A stretch of DNA of 64,000 nt from Endocalyx cinctus (taxonomy: Eukaryota > Ascomycota > Sordariomycetes > Amphisphaeriales > Apiosporaceae), in contig BCKC01000001.1 in the NCBI GenBank assembly GCA_001600455.1, positions 2,630,441-2,694,440 on the forward strand, given 5' to 3'. Position numbers and translations under genes: made by a program. The notes beneath the pieces are model-generated. The model saw only the letters and a program-made list of their open reading frames with translations, was not told where the DNA came from and ran no database searches. Shown here piece after piece: positions 34,034-46,134 of this stretch (position 1 is the stretch's first letter; each line of letters begins with the position of its first letter).

Positions 34034-34921
34034 ACTATATTCGTTGATGAGTTCACTAAATAATCTATCTCCCTTGCTTCTTGTACAACGTACCAACGCA
34101 TTTGCACCTGCATTGCATCTTTTAGATTCAGTATTCCGAGCTTGGGTTGCTTTTTGGTCGCTTCAAAGCACCTCCAATATGCGAATCGTTCTCCAAGTAT
34201 CTAGTACTATGAGGATCATCCATCGAGCCACCGTTGAAAGAAACGAGAACAAGAGCCGTCAGCATAGACCCCTGTTAGCAAAAGAATTGATTCATCAGTG
34301 GTTCTTCCCCGCAATCCCCAATGTCCCAGTCCCTCGGCCCCAGGATGTCAAGGTCAGTAAAGACGGTGAAGCTGGTACGTAACAAAGGAGCACGGTATAT
34401 CGTCGAAATGTTTAGTCAAAATCAATCTAAGCTATAACTATTTCTACATAGTCTCTTGGTTATACGCTCTTGGTTTTCCCACCAACCAACGTCCAATTGT
34501 GCCTTAATTCTAAGACTACAAATTTAGTCTAACCCCAAGATTGGGCTTTGCTGATCCCGCGGCTCAGTACAACCTCACCTTGTCACTTCGGGAAGCACAC
34601 CGTCGATATCACGTTCCACCCCGACTGGCATGGTATCAATGTGGGTAAAAGTGGGGTTAACCATCCAAGATATACCGACTGACCGATTATGATGCCATGT
34701 TATCTCCAAGAGAGATTACGACTTTGTGCTGCTTAAGGAAGATAAACCGAGCAGCTGGGAAGCTGTCCAGGGTAGGTAATTACCTTAAGACGGTAAGTAT
34801 GGATGGATGATTTTGTACTTAAGATAGAGAGAGCCCTCATTTCTCTCTGAGAAATGTCGTTCTTTCTCAGCCCCCAGCCTCAAATAAATTCGCCGAGATT
34901 TCCAGAATCCTGTCTTGAACA
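34034..34921. other. spacer, no gene seen
   Basis: This holds the PAN6 3' end and the promoter of the secreted-protein gene. The 112-codon frame at 34044-34382 has no family likeness or codon bias and begins 10 bases after the PAN6 stop, so I treat it as non-coding. Confidence 0.55.
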
Positions 34922-36783
34922 ATGCGGCAGGCGCTTTCTACCGTAGTGCTGGCGCTCGTCGCCGGCACAGCTACTTGTGCTAAGGCTCGCCGGTCCTCAG
35001 GACTATCTCCTGGTAAGTGTTATTACCAACAACCTCGTCTCTTTTCGCTTACTAAAACACACAAGCCGCCCAGGATCTCTTTGATTACGCCATGTACGTT
35101 TCGGACTCGCGGTTTGATTCGTCTTACAATTATATCTGGTACCAGAGCGGCGGTCAGTGGGGAACTCGCTTTACCTCGTGGTACATACCCGGCTTGCTTT
35201 ACCGCGCCGAGGGCGACGACGTGGAGCACGGCATAGCCGCCATCGAGAATCTGTTAGTTCATCGCCCTCCAAACCAACAAGATATATTTCGGCTTTTTGT
35301 TTTTAGCTAATGTCGAGAATGTAGGCTGGCGAACCAGATGAACGAGGATTACAACTCGGCGTGGTATGGCACGTTTCGGGGCGCACCTGATGAGCCGACA
35401 CCGACTCCCGATGGGCCATTGTACCCGCCCTCGATCTATAACACTTACGATCCAAATTGGAGAGAATTCATCGGGTTGGTAGCAAGACCCGTAACGAATA
35501 TCATGACAAGAGCTGACTAAAGAAAAAAAAAATCGAAAAGGACACAATTGATTCAAGTTGTCGAGGAATTTGAACACCTTCTCAGCGACGACCTGATCAG
35601 CCGCATCGAAGATTGTTTGGAAGCGGCGGCGGTAGGCGGCATGCGAAGAAACGGCACGTTTCCGACGGAAGACGACAACCTAACGCTAGCGTACTCCAAC
35701 CCGGGGATCATGCGCGCCCTGGTGACCGGATGGATCGGGGCGCGTCGGAGCAACCAGACGTACACGGACTTCGCGCGGCAGCAAGGGGAGGACCTGCTGG
35801 CGCTCTTCGAGCGGGGCGGGCAGAACGTGCTGGGCGAGTACAACGCGCCGACCTACTACGGGATCGACATGTGGGCGCTCGCGGCCAACATCGCGTACGG
35901 GCCCGCCGACGCGCCCATGACGAACAACTCGCGGTACATGATCACCGAGGTCTGGAAGGACATCGCGGCGCACTACAACCCGTACCTCGGTAACCTGGCG
36001 GGGCCGTACGACCGGGCCTACACGCGCGACGCCACGACGCACTCGGCCATCATCTCGCTGTTCTGGTGGGGCATCTGGGGCCGCGAATACGGCCCGCAGC
36101 CGCCCAAGACGGAAAGCGACCTGCTCTTCGATATCGGACAGGGGCCGGCGCTCGCGCTGATCATGGACGTCGTGGGCGACCTGATCGACCCGGAAACGAG
36201 TTCGGCGTTGAAATCCAAGGGGGCTTGGGAGGGCGAGCGGTTCATCAACAAGACCGTTTACGACGACCTGCACGAAAACATATACCGGATCGCGACCTCG
36301 TGGGTCAGCGCGCCGGTGATGATCGGGGCGCAGACGGTGGCCGAGGACGTGAACAGGGGCGACCAGTTCGTGCCGGCCGTGGTCCACTGGGCGTCGGATC
36401 CGGCGCACAAGCCGTTCCCTTACAACGGGATCCTGATGCTTTATCCTACGGCGTCGACGATCGCGGCCGAGGCGGGGGAGAATAGCTTGACGATCTCGTA
36501 CCCGAACACGACGCAGGAGGGGACCGGGATCTTCACGTTCGCGGTCACGGGTATGCCGCCGCCGTGGATCCTCGCGGGTAACGCGGTGACGGGATTGGAA
36601 AACCTTCCTTGCTTGAAAATTAATGTATCCGCCCCGGGACTCGAGCCGCAACCGATTACGTACGGTACCCAGCTTCGGGATCACTATATCTACAATGTCT
36701 CCTACGCGGTGCCGGCGGACTTCGAGGGAACGCCGACGGTTCGGTTGGATTTAGAATATTTGTGTAACGACCTCGTCAACTGA
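34922..36783 (+). CDS. secreted glycoprotein of unknown function
   Basis: Four exons, 34922-35012, 35066-35252, 35325-35474 and 35541-36783, give 556 aa. A signal peptide is evident (MRQALSTVVLALVAGTATCA). There are about eight N-glycosylation sequons (for example NGT, NLT, NQT, NNS, NKT, NTT and two NVS), and no membrane helix or GPI tail. The body reads as repeated amphipathic helices with many Trp, Tyr and acidic residues (YIWYQSGGQWGTRFTSWYIP, NAPTYYGIDMWALAANIAYG, TTHSAIISLFWWGIWGREYG), which would suit an (alpha/alpha)-barrel fold as in several glycosidases and lyases. The C-terminal 150 residues look beta-rich. I recall similar uncharacterised fungal proteins but cannot name a reaction. 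The first acceptor is AAG after a TACTAAA branch; phase and the continuing frame support it. Confidence 0.85.
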
Positions 36784-37803
36784 ATAAGGAGAGATATACA
36801 TATAATCATGACCTCGGGATTCTGATACAGAGATGACTTAATTTTATTTTAAGAACTTACTTTATCAAGTAATTAAGAAATAATAAAACTCACTTAGATT
36901 TTCAACTTAACTTGTTTTGGACTTTCGTTGGTCAATGGTGTGTATTTGTGTATTTCCGAATATTCCTCTGTATGAAACCTTTACACTTAACTAAACTAGG
37001 TAGAGTCCGATTTAGAAAAGCTCATTATTTCTTGTCTATATATAGTAATCCCGAAAACCAAATCATTTTCACAAATCATTGGAGACCTCCCATCAGATAG
37101 CGGAGTGCTTACTCGCGTTGCTGATGGGGTTTGGTGGAAGAAGTGTGTGAGAGAGAGAAAAGGTACCCCGCAGAAGGAAAAAAGGCATTCTAGACTTTTA
37201 ACAGAATTCAAAAAAACGCTCCCTAAAATTAGCTATACACCACTATATACCACTATATACCACTATATACCACTATATACCACTATATACCACTATATAC
37301 CACTATACATCACTACGGTATACAGTACATATCATGTTTATACAGAAGCAAATAAGCATCTCTAATAAATGCTTACAGAGGGGTGGGAAGGATCAACTTT
37401 TATCTTTCCCTAAATTCATTATATCCTCGTAGACTTTTCTTTTCTTTTCTCCCTTTTTCCCCGTCTGTACCTGTCGATCAAAAGTTACCCTTTTTTTTTA
37501 ATTTTGTAAGATAAAAAAAAGAAGAATTTAGATATTCCCGAATATCTTCGGGAAGACAAATTTGGGTACCAGGAAAAAAAAAGTAGATAGAAGGTTAGTG
37601 GGGTTTCTCACTTTCTTTCTCTACCGTTTCTGGACTTTTGTCTTTCTTCTTACCCATCTAATTATTATCTTTTATTCTTATCTGAACTCGTCACTTACTT
37701 TCCCTTCCGCTCAACCACTTAAAACTTTCTCCTCGTAGCTTTAAAATAAAAAACTTTTTTTAAACCAAACCCCTCCCCCTCCTCTCTCTCCACCCCTCTC
37801 CAA
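36784..37803. other. spacer with a 10-bp tandem repeat
   Basis: This contains the 3' end of the secreted-protein gene, the CACTATATAC tandem repeat (37231-37320), and a CT-rich leader directly before ERG8. No coding frame is supported. Confidence 0.65.
37231..37320. repeat. CACTATATAC tandem repeat (6 perfect copies plus degenerate ends)
   Basis: Six identical 10-bp units fill 37241-37300, with a decayed unit before and two after. Ten bases is close to one helical turn, so any bound protein would meet the same DNA face in each unit. It lies about 500 bp before ERG8 and 450 bp after the secreted-protein stop. Confidence 0.95.
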
Positions 37804-39520
37804 ATGCCGAATACCCCGACCACGGCCGTCTCGGCTCCGGGAAAGGTGCTGCTCGCGGGCGGTTACCTCGTGCTCGACCGAGATTACAGCGGTCTCGTTT
37901 TCGGTCTCAGCGCTCGGATCAACGTCGTCGCTCAGGGGATTCAGACGAGCCAGGGCGTACAGCTGACCGAGATCGTCGTCGACAGCCCCCAGTTTATCGA
38001 GGCTCAGTGGCGTTACGGATACCACCTCGCTCCCGAGGATGGTGGCATCAAGGTCACTCAGCTGCGGATGTAAGTTTTACTTGTCTTTTTTCTTTCTTTT
38101 ACTTCTGCTTTTTTTTTTTTTTTTTTTTTTTTTTCGTATTATATATATGCTCTTTGAAGATTATATATCGTGATAGATACATTTCTAAATGTGTGTATAA
38201 AATATGTTGAATTCAAACGCGTATCTTGTCATGTATGCATTTTATGAGAAATATATATGAGTAGTTCATATTGCATTTTTAACCATTTCAACTTTTCTAC
38301 ACCAATCACACGATTCTCCGATATATGAGTAATTTCTTTTTTTTATGTGTGTGAGATATATCATGTACACGTACGCACGTACGGAAATAAAAATAAGATC
38401 AACCAGAACCCTGACCTAGTACAAAAAATGACACAGCGGTTCGCAAATCAACCCGAACCCCTTTGTGGAGATCACTCTCGGGTACGCGCTCACCTACATC
38501 GCCAACTCGGGCCACTTCCAGCTAGCGACGCGCACGTTCGAGCCGGCCCAGTTCACCATCCTCGCCGACAACGACTACTACTCTCAGCCGCACTCGGGTG
38601 AAACGACGACGACGACGACCAAGAAATCCCGCTTCGCCAAGTTCCCCACCAAGATCGGAGACGCGCACAAGACGGGCCTCGGCTCCTCGGCCGCCCTCGT
38701 CACCTCGCTGACGGCCGCCCTCCTGACGCACTACCTCCCGGCCTCGGCCCTCGACCTCGCCACCGAGGCCGGCAAGCGCGTCCTGCACAACCTCGCCCAG
38801 GCCGCCCACTGCGCCGCCCAGGGCAAGGTCGGCTCCGGCTTCGACGTCGCCGCCGCCGTCTACGGCAGCTGCCGGTACCGCCGCTTCTCGCCCTCGGTCC
38901 TCCAGACCTTGCCCGAGGTCGGCGCCCCCGGGTTCGCCCCCGCCCTGACGGCCTGCGTCGATTCCGCCGACCTCTGGGACGTCGAGATCGCCGAGCCCGA
39001 AGCCGTCATGCCCGCGGGCGTCGCCCTGCGCATGTGCGACGTCGACTGCGGCAGCCAGACGGTCGGCATGGTGAAAAAAGTCCTCGCCTGGCGCGAGGCC
39101 GACCCTTCGGGGTCCGCGGCCCTCTGGGACGCCCTGCAGGCGCGCAACGTCGCCCTCGGCCGCGTCCTCTCGGCGGGCGACCTCGACCGGATCCGACCCG
39201 CCGTCGCCGAGATCCGCGACCTCGTGCGCGCCATGGGCGCCGCGTCCGGCGTCCCGATCGAGCCGGCGTCCCAGACGGCCCTGCTCGACGCCCTCGTCGC
39301 CGACGTCGACGGCGTCTACAACGGCGTCGTGCCGGGCGCCGGCGGGTTCGACGCCCTCGCGTTGCTCGTGCGCGACGACGAGGCTACCGTCGCCCGCCTC
39401 GAGCAGTTCCTCGCCAAGTGGAGCGAGGAGAAGGGCGGGGTCGTGCGCTTGCTGGACGTGAAGGGCGAGATGGAGGGGGTTCGGGTCGAGGCGTTGGAGC
39501 AATATAATGGATGGATCTAA
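37804..39520 (+). CDS. ERG8: phosphomevalonate kinase (GHMP family)
   Basis: Two exons, 37804-38069 and 38437-39520, give 449 aa, the usual length for Erg8. The enzyme converts mevalonate 5-phosphate to the diphosphate in the mevalonate and ergosterol pathway. The N-terminal motif is SAPGKVLLAGGYLVLDRDYSG. The junction reads LRIGSQINPNPFVEITL, matching the family NPFVE segment. The GHMP ATP-binding motif is KTGLGSSAALVTSL (about 195-208), followed by QGKVGSGFDVAAAVYGS. The C-terminal GHMP motif lies around VPGAGGFDALALLV. The 367-nt intron is long for this window and contains a 26-T run (38109-38134). A Thr run (GETTTTTTKK) precedes the ATP motif. Codons in exon 2 are extremely G/C-ending. 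Confidence 0.95.
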
Positions 39521-40897
39521 AGTTTTTTTTTTTTTCCTCTTAAAAAAAAGTCTTCGACGAATAGGGAAAGTGGGCGAAATAAATAAATATATATATAAAG
39601 AAAAAAAGAAGGTTTTTTGTCTACCTCCATTTTCAGGAATAGGCTTTTAGGGGGAAGAGACAAGAGAGGAGGGGGAAAATCGAAAGGGTGTCAAAATAGA
39701 ATCAGAAAAGAAAGATAGGTAAATAAAATAAAAATAAGCTGAAATATCTATAGATCTCTTTTTAATAAGGGGTTTGTTTAACCGCCGTTTTTTGTTTCCT
39801 TTCCTTCTTCTGTTTGTCTAGAGTAAAACTACGAAACTGAAAAGACATGATGAGGACAGTGTCACTAGTCACCAAAACTCTTTCTTGGGATTGCTGACAA
39901 TGGAGAGAAGAATTTCAAAGAAATTAAACTAAGATCGTAGAGAAAAAAGAGTAGATAGCCTGTTCTTACTAAACAGTGTTTAGAGCTGTTCTCTCCAAGT
40001 AAAATACAAAGGAGAGGAACGAACAGAATGCGACAACACGGAAAGAACCACGTTGCTCACTCATTTCTTGCTGGAGCGACTACATCTCGGAAAACAAGGG
40101 GGGATTCAAGATAATCCCCCAAAAACTTATCACGCCGGTAAATTCACTCAAAACAAGACAGATAAATTTGTTATCTGAGAATTCACATATAATATTGAGC
40201 TCTACTCTTGTTTCCTTAACTCCTTGTCCAGTGGGATATCAATCTCGAGGTTATCGATGGAAAAGACCACATTGAACAACATAACTATAGTAGTTCTCTC
40301 AGAATCACACCTCTTCCTGTGTACCGTGGTGTGTCTCGCCTCTCTTTGTAAAATGCAACAATTAAACGCCCATGGTATCTTTCGCCCGCGAACATGATCG
40401 TACACGGTAAATCACACAAAAACTCCCTATAACCCGTTTGCCCCGTTTTATCGTCAGATCATCAAATTAGGATATAAAGAAGGGAAAAAACCGAAAAGTA
40501 GAATACGAAAAGACTCGGTCGGATATGGCGGCCTTCGTCGTTCCCCCCTTTATCAATCGACAGACATATTTGTCCAAGCTGAAAACTTTAAACTCGGGCA
40601 TGTACCCAACCTCAACGTAGGTCGATGATGATGGGGGATGACAAGAGAGGACTATGTAGAGAACACTTTCTAGGTATTCAAACACACAAAACTCTCTAGC
40701 CTCAGATAAGATGATGACGAATGACACATCTTTGGCGCGCCACTCCCGAGGGAGGCATGTTAGAAAACGACAACCTATATGCAGAACGCCGACACCCAAC
40801 GAATTGGGGGAAATGCAACATGCTGTCAAATTTAGATTGACAGCCAGACAAAACACAAACAAGATCTTGAGTTACAACATATCAAGAGGTTATCTCA
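39521..40897. other. convergent 3' spacer, no gene seen
   Basis: This 1.4-kb region lies between the stops of ERG8 and the CRIB-like gene. It is AT-rich. The frames at 40.2-40.9 kb on both strands overlap each other and look random. Confidence 0.55.
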
Positions 40898-41810
40898 TTA
40901 GATCATGTTGTCTGTAGATGATAGGGGCGTGCTTGGTGTCACCTATAATTAATCAAAAAAAAGCAACAATTAGTCAGACTTTCTCGTATATCTCAGCGCC
41001 ACAGTAACCCGAGATTATTAAGTAAGATGAAGAGCGAAAGAGGATGGAAGGATTGCAAAGATGGATAGATGGGAAATTAGATACGAGATTTCAGGGGGTT
41101 TCAAAAATAGACAAGCGAATAAATTTACATACATGTACGGCAGGAGCGACAGGTTGCATCATCATCGGGCTCGGTGGGGCCGGTGCTTTTCGGGAACCAA
41201 GCGATGATGCACCACCGTCGGGAGCGACGCCGAGGCGGGAAGCGGCTGCCTTCTCCTTTAGAATTGCGAGTCTGTTGGGATTTCTGTAATTAGCAGGTGT
41301 AACACTCCATGCGACTATGTTTTACGAACCCGGGGATGAGGATTAAAAAAAAAAAACAGGGAATAAAATGGGGAATCGAAGTGAAGGAAATGGAGTTTAG
41401 GCCAATGCGAATAAGACCGAGTTCCGAATTAGATAAGAAAAAAACAAGGTACATAAGTAAATAAATAATTGGAAAACGTGGTCACGCGTATAGAAAAAAG
41501 AAAGGAAAAAAAAGAGAGAGAGATAGATCTATGTGAGGAAAAAAAAAAGTATGTGATAGTATACTTACTCATCCTCTGAAAGTCCGGGGAAAGAGACCTT
41601 CTCATGTTTGAAGTCGAATGGCTCGGACTATGGCAGGTGAGGGGGTAAACTGATTAGCGATAGCGATTCAACGGAAGTAAAGTAAAAAGAAGATAAGGAA
41701 CTTACGATATGAAGAGCTCGCTTCTCGGAAGGGGAAGATTTAGAAGGCTTGAATATGCCTTGATGTAATCGAGAGACGAGGCCTCGAAAGCTGCCAATGC
41801 AAGTAGACAT
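40898..41810 (-). CDS. small CRIB-like (p21-Rho-binding) protein
   Basis: Four exons on the minus strand, 41810-41706, 41627-41569, 41283-41133 and 40942-40898, close in phase to a 119-aa protein. Exons 1 and 2 join to read HISEPFDFKHEKVSFPGLSE, close to the CRIB signature I-S-x-P-x(2-4)-F-x-H that binds GTP-loaded Cdc42/Rac, although the final His-Val-Gly is replaced by Lys-Val-Ser. A basic N-terminus (SRLHQGIFKPSKSSPSEKR) precedes it. A charged helix (NPNRLAILKEKAAASRLG) and a Pro-rich tail (KAPAPPSPMMMQPVAP) follow. In yeast the Gic proteins show that small CRIB proteins can act as Cdc42 polarity effectors, so a polarity or hyphal-growth role is an inference. The last coding exon is only 45 nt. 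Its conserved-looking core and consistent splicing argue it is real; the CRIB call is moderate. Confidence 0.7.
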
Positions 41811-43683
41811 GATGCGAGATTTGGTTGGTTAGATAGATTTTTGGATTTGGCGAAGAACGAATGGCGCGTGGTAGAAAATCTGAAGTAGTCAAGATGTCTT
41901 GGCGAGTAAATTTGACGGATTGATTGATTACAAAGACCGATATTGAGTGATTGTTTGATCGATCGAATGTTGCGGCCTTTGATTTATTATGAACGAAGTA
42001 CAACGTGAAATGTACCTGGTGAATGAACTGGAAGTCGTAAGACTTGAAAATGAAAAAAGAAGGTAGAATAAAAAAGGTCAAATAATTATAAAAATAAAAA
42101 TAGAGAAAGAAAAAAAAGTGTGGGAGAGAAAGAGTACGACACGGCAATTGTTTTGGTCGCGATGAAAGAAAAAAACCGAATAATGGAAAAGAAAAGAGAT
42201 AGAGAAAGAGAGGATTTGACGAATCAGAAAAAAGAATGAGGAAAAATAGAGAAAGTGAGAATATAAGATGCCAACTATAAGCGGCGAGATGTAGAAAAAG
42301 AACAGATGGGCAGTGGGTTGATTGATGAATAGAGAATCTTGTGTACTCTGTAAAAATACTTGAATACTTTTTAAGTACGGAGTACTTAAGGTGGTAACGC
42401 AGGCGTTGTTATATGTCTTATGCGGTTACAGCGGTTAGAGAGCTATAATTGGTGCTAAGCTATTTAGTACACCTCAGCAGCTCAGCTGTCGCTAATTTTT
42501 AGACACAGCCAAGCGTATTTTAGTTTGTTCGTAATAGATTTCTCTGTCTCTCTCTCTGTCTCTTTCTGTCTCTCTCTCTGTCTCTTTCTGTCTCTTTTTT
42601 TTTTTTTTAACTCTATCTTTGCTTTGTCCGAAAATTAAATGATCGATTACTTTGTTTTCTTCTTTTATTCCTTTCTCAACTAATTATAATAAATAATACC
42701 TGGGGCTGACTGCGAAAAATGAAAAGTAATGGTAGTAAGCCGGGTAAGAGTCTTGAAACAGATCTTCAGATGAATCGGTTATGCCGTGTAATACTGCTGC
42801 AATATTGTGGATATGTGTCGAATACCAAATCCCACGATATTCCCTTGACTTAGCCCATACAAAAAAAAGACACTGGCATAAAAAGCATTCAAAGAATGTT
42901 AAAAGAAATAATCAAGTACGTGTAAAAGGGAAATGAAGTTGAATTAAAATAAATGAAAGAATCAAAAGAATGGAAAAACCGGAGCCTAAGATCGATTCGA
43001 TCTTAATTAGTTAATCTAAAGAGTTAGTTCCGATCTTGGAGAGAACAATGGTCGTTTCGAATAAAAAGACCGATAGATTCAGCTTGAGTCCAGTAGAAGT
43101 ACGGAGTACTACGTAGGTGTGTAGATAAGATCTAACTTGGAACTTATACGGAATGGAGTACGAGTATATCCATATAAGAGGAAACAAAAAAAAAAAAAAA
43201 AAAAGAACACTGAAAACGGAATATTAATAGGTACATTAAATCATGTTTCATGTTTTATGTTTTACAACATTTTTTCAACACTTCCTATCCAAACAAAGTA
43301 TTACAGAAGACGTTGGCATTGATAAATTGGTAAATTGGTAAATGGAATCTATGGAATGTGGCAATTGTCTCAACTGACAAGACAAGGGTTCCCTACGTCA
43401 AAGAAGGTGACCTCATATCTTCGACCGACCAGTCCGACATCGTACACAGCCCGTGGAATGGTACCAGAATATTCTGAAACGCCCTTCAATTAATAAGTTT
43501 AAATGTCCGGACCACTCTACACGCTACACCAGAAGCCACGTTGACCGTCAACCGCATTAGGACGATGTGTGACATGGATTGATATTCCATTCCTTCGGCA
43601 CTATATAAAGTTTGCATTCCAGAATAATTCCCACATTATTCGTGTACCCCTGCATATACTTACTAGTATACGCGATACCTGAT
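41811..43683. other. spacer with CT repeats and short palindromes
   Basis: The promoter and leader of the CRIB-like gene lie at the left and are purine-rich on the plus strand. A CT-rich tandem repeat lies at 42541-42600. Two perfect gtacggagtac copies are present (42375-42385 and 43099-43109). No gene seen. Confidence 0.6.
42541..42600. repeat. CT-rich 20-bp tandem repeat
   Basis: About two and a half copies of a 20-bp unit, tctctctctgtctctttctg, ending in a T run. Non-coding. Confidence 0.75.
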
Positions 43684-45310
43684 CTATTTTGGATAATCCT
43701 TGAGGTGGTAGCTCTTGAGCTTCACAAATTGATCAAACCCGTATCGGCTCAGAGTCACTCCCTTGCCTGAGTTCTTCCAACCCGTCCATGCGAGATCCTA
43801 AAACGGAAAAGCAAACGTCATTAGTAAAGAAAAAAAAAATCGATGCAAAAATATGCGTGTGAACGTGTGCGTATGCGTGTTACATGACACCAAACTTACA
43901 GGACTTGGGTAATCAGCACGGTTGACGAATACCGTTCCAGCCTCGACTTGATCCGCCAGCTCGTAGCCCTTGGCCGTATCCTTGGTCCATATACTTGCCG
44001 TCAGGCCAAATTCGCTGTCATTCATTAATTTGACTGCCTCTTCGTCACTCTTGACTTTCATGACAGCTACTACGGGCCCAAACGTCTCCTCCGTCATAAC
44101 CGCCATACTGTGGTCTACGTTAGTAAGGAGCGTAGGCTTCACAAAGTTGCCTTTAGCTGGTAAAGGTGAGAATGTCGCGTTCGCGGGCGTCATATCTTTT
44201 GCACCTTTGTCGAGGGCGTCCTTGATGTGCGCCTCGATAGTTTCCTTGGATCGTTTCGAGATGACAGGTCCGATGTGAGTCTCCTTGGAGAGAGGGTCAC
44301 CAAGCTTATAACCCTCAAGAACCTTTTGAATAGCAGCAACGAAGGGATCGTGAACCTTCTCATCCACGTAAATTCTCTCGAGAGCGCAGCAGCTCTGACC
44401 CGAGTTGAATATGGACCCATCCACAATTTCGGCCGCAGCCCAGTCGAGATCGACGTCAGCTCTGACATAAGCGGGATCCTTACCACCAAGCTCCAGCCCC
44501 ACGTTGACGATCCGGTCTGAAGCGGCCTTTTGCACCGCCAGACCACCGGCGACGGAACCAGTAAAGCAAACGAGTGATATCTTGGGGTTTCGTACTATCG
44601 TCTCCATCATGAACGGCGAGCCGCAATGGAAGTACTGCAGAACACCGGCCGGAAGCCCGGCCTCTGCGAAGATTTTAGATACCTGTTCGACGATGGTCGG
44701 CGTCTGGGGAGAAGGCTTGAGGATGACGGTGTTTCCGGCAAGTAGCGCGGGTATCAACGAGTTCACGAGGATCAAATAAGGGTACTACTCTCATTGATTA
44801 GCTGTTAGATCCATAAGCGTCAAGTAAATTAGGTCATGTCTTACGTTCCACGCGAATATGACGAGGACAGGGCCAACAGGCACTTTACGAATGAATCTCT
44901 TGAAGCCCTTCTCGGCCTCGCCATCGGTATCCTTCAATACCTCTTCGCTGACCTTAAGCATGTAATTCGCACGCTTAATGGCAGTAGTAACTAAAACACG
45001 GTTAAAACTTATTCTTCCTAGTATTCTGATGACCAGAAAGGTATCACTCACTCTCGCCGGCTGTGTACGAGATGGGACGTCCCATCTGTACAGTGATTTC
45101 CTCCGCAAGCTCATCCTTCTTCTTCTCTAAAAGTGCTAGGGCTTTCTTCACGATGATCTGGCGGTCGGTTAAGGGCGTTTGACGCCAACTCTCGAAGGTC
45201 TTAGCTGCGACGTTGGGAATCTCTTCTAGCTCGGCCGCCGACGGGCCACTGCGAGTCAAGATTGGCTCCTCGGTGGTGGGCGATATGGTTGTGATGGTTT
45301 CTACAGACAT
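43684..45310 (-). CDS. NAD(P)-dependent aldehyde dehydrogenase
   Basis: Four exons on the minus strand, 45310-45052, 44990-44845, 44784-43900 and 43797-43684, code for 467 aa, the usual ALDH length. It oxidises an aldehyde to the acid; the substrate is not evident. Catalytic parts are intact: oxyanion Asn135 in VIFAWNYPYL, the cofactor-binding KPSPQTPT, FTGSVAGG, general-base Glu233 in GLELGGKD and nucleophile Cys267 in NSGQSCCA. EETFGPVVAVMKV and the C-terminal GWKNSGKGVTLSRYGFDQFV also fit the superfamily. The short N-terminus has no targeting signal, suggesting the cytosol. It resembles the succinate-semialdehyde and salicylaldehyde type more than classic acetaldehyde enzymes, but I would not assign a substrate. 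It is divergent from ESF2. Confidence 0.93.
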
Positions 45311-46134
45311 ATTTTGGTATAATTTTGACAAATTCACGAACAATTTTAAAAGTATTGTGTGATAAGAAAGGTATAGCTTGTGTAGAAGCTCGAAATGGAC
45401 ACAAGTAAATATTTGGTAACGTTAGTCTAGGGTGGAAACGGGCAAAAGCGATGAGGTCACCGATTGCGGAACATATAAACCCACAGTCAAACTGGGATAC
45501 ACCTAACCTAGCGCTATGTTCTGTCAGATAAGAGCTTAACTTCTGTACGGTCACAATAACGCTATCACTGAATAATTTCTAATGGTTACATTCCCACCCA
45601 CTATGCTTTATCACGAGTCTCTCGAGCCATTATCCTTCATCATTATAAACTCATAGATAGGCTTTTGTCCTATCTTGGTTCCTTCTCCACCAGCGTCAAG
45701 AAGGTTGCATACACTTAGGTACGTACTAGTACATAGGTACGTTTTATGTCATAATCCAACAAAAATATGGACTTGATCTGCGTAAAGAATCATATCAAAT
45801 ATGACGATGCTATTTACAAGATCGAATGTTGTCGTAACATGGCAAAAATATGCCCCGCCTTACCCCTCCATGCAGGCCTTTATAGGTACCTAATACCTAA
45901 ATATGCTAGCAGCCAGCTAAGGGGGTAACATTTCTATATCGATAAGCCGATAAGACCCAAACAATTCTTATCTAAATAATTTTTTGACTGAGCTACAGCT
46001 AAGCAGTAATTGATGAATAAATTTCATAGTCGCCAGTATACTTGCCATTGGTCAATAAAATAGAGAACGAACCAAAATTACAAACATATACAAATCTTAA
46101 TCCGTTAAAGACTTACTTTGCCCAAATAATTATA
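45311..46134. other. divergent promoter region ALDH / ESF2
   Basis: AT-rich, with taggtacctaatacctaa near 45893 and the dispersed core in reverse (ctagcagcc, 45906-45914). No coding frame is supported. Confidence 0.6.

Noticed and set aside
37105..37365. Frame with YHYIPLYTTI repeats
   Set aside because: It is only the translation of the CACTATATAC tandem repeat; no gene features.
46042..46134. Upstream extension of the ESF2 frame
   Set aside because: No ATG in the extension (begins at TTG) and the sequence is AT-rich, unlike the gene.
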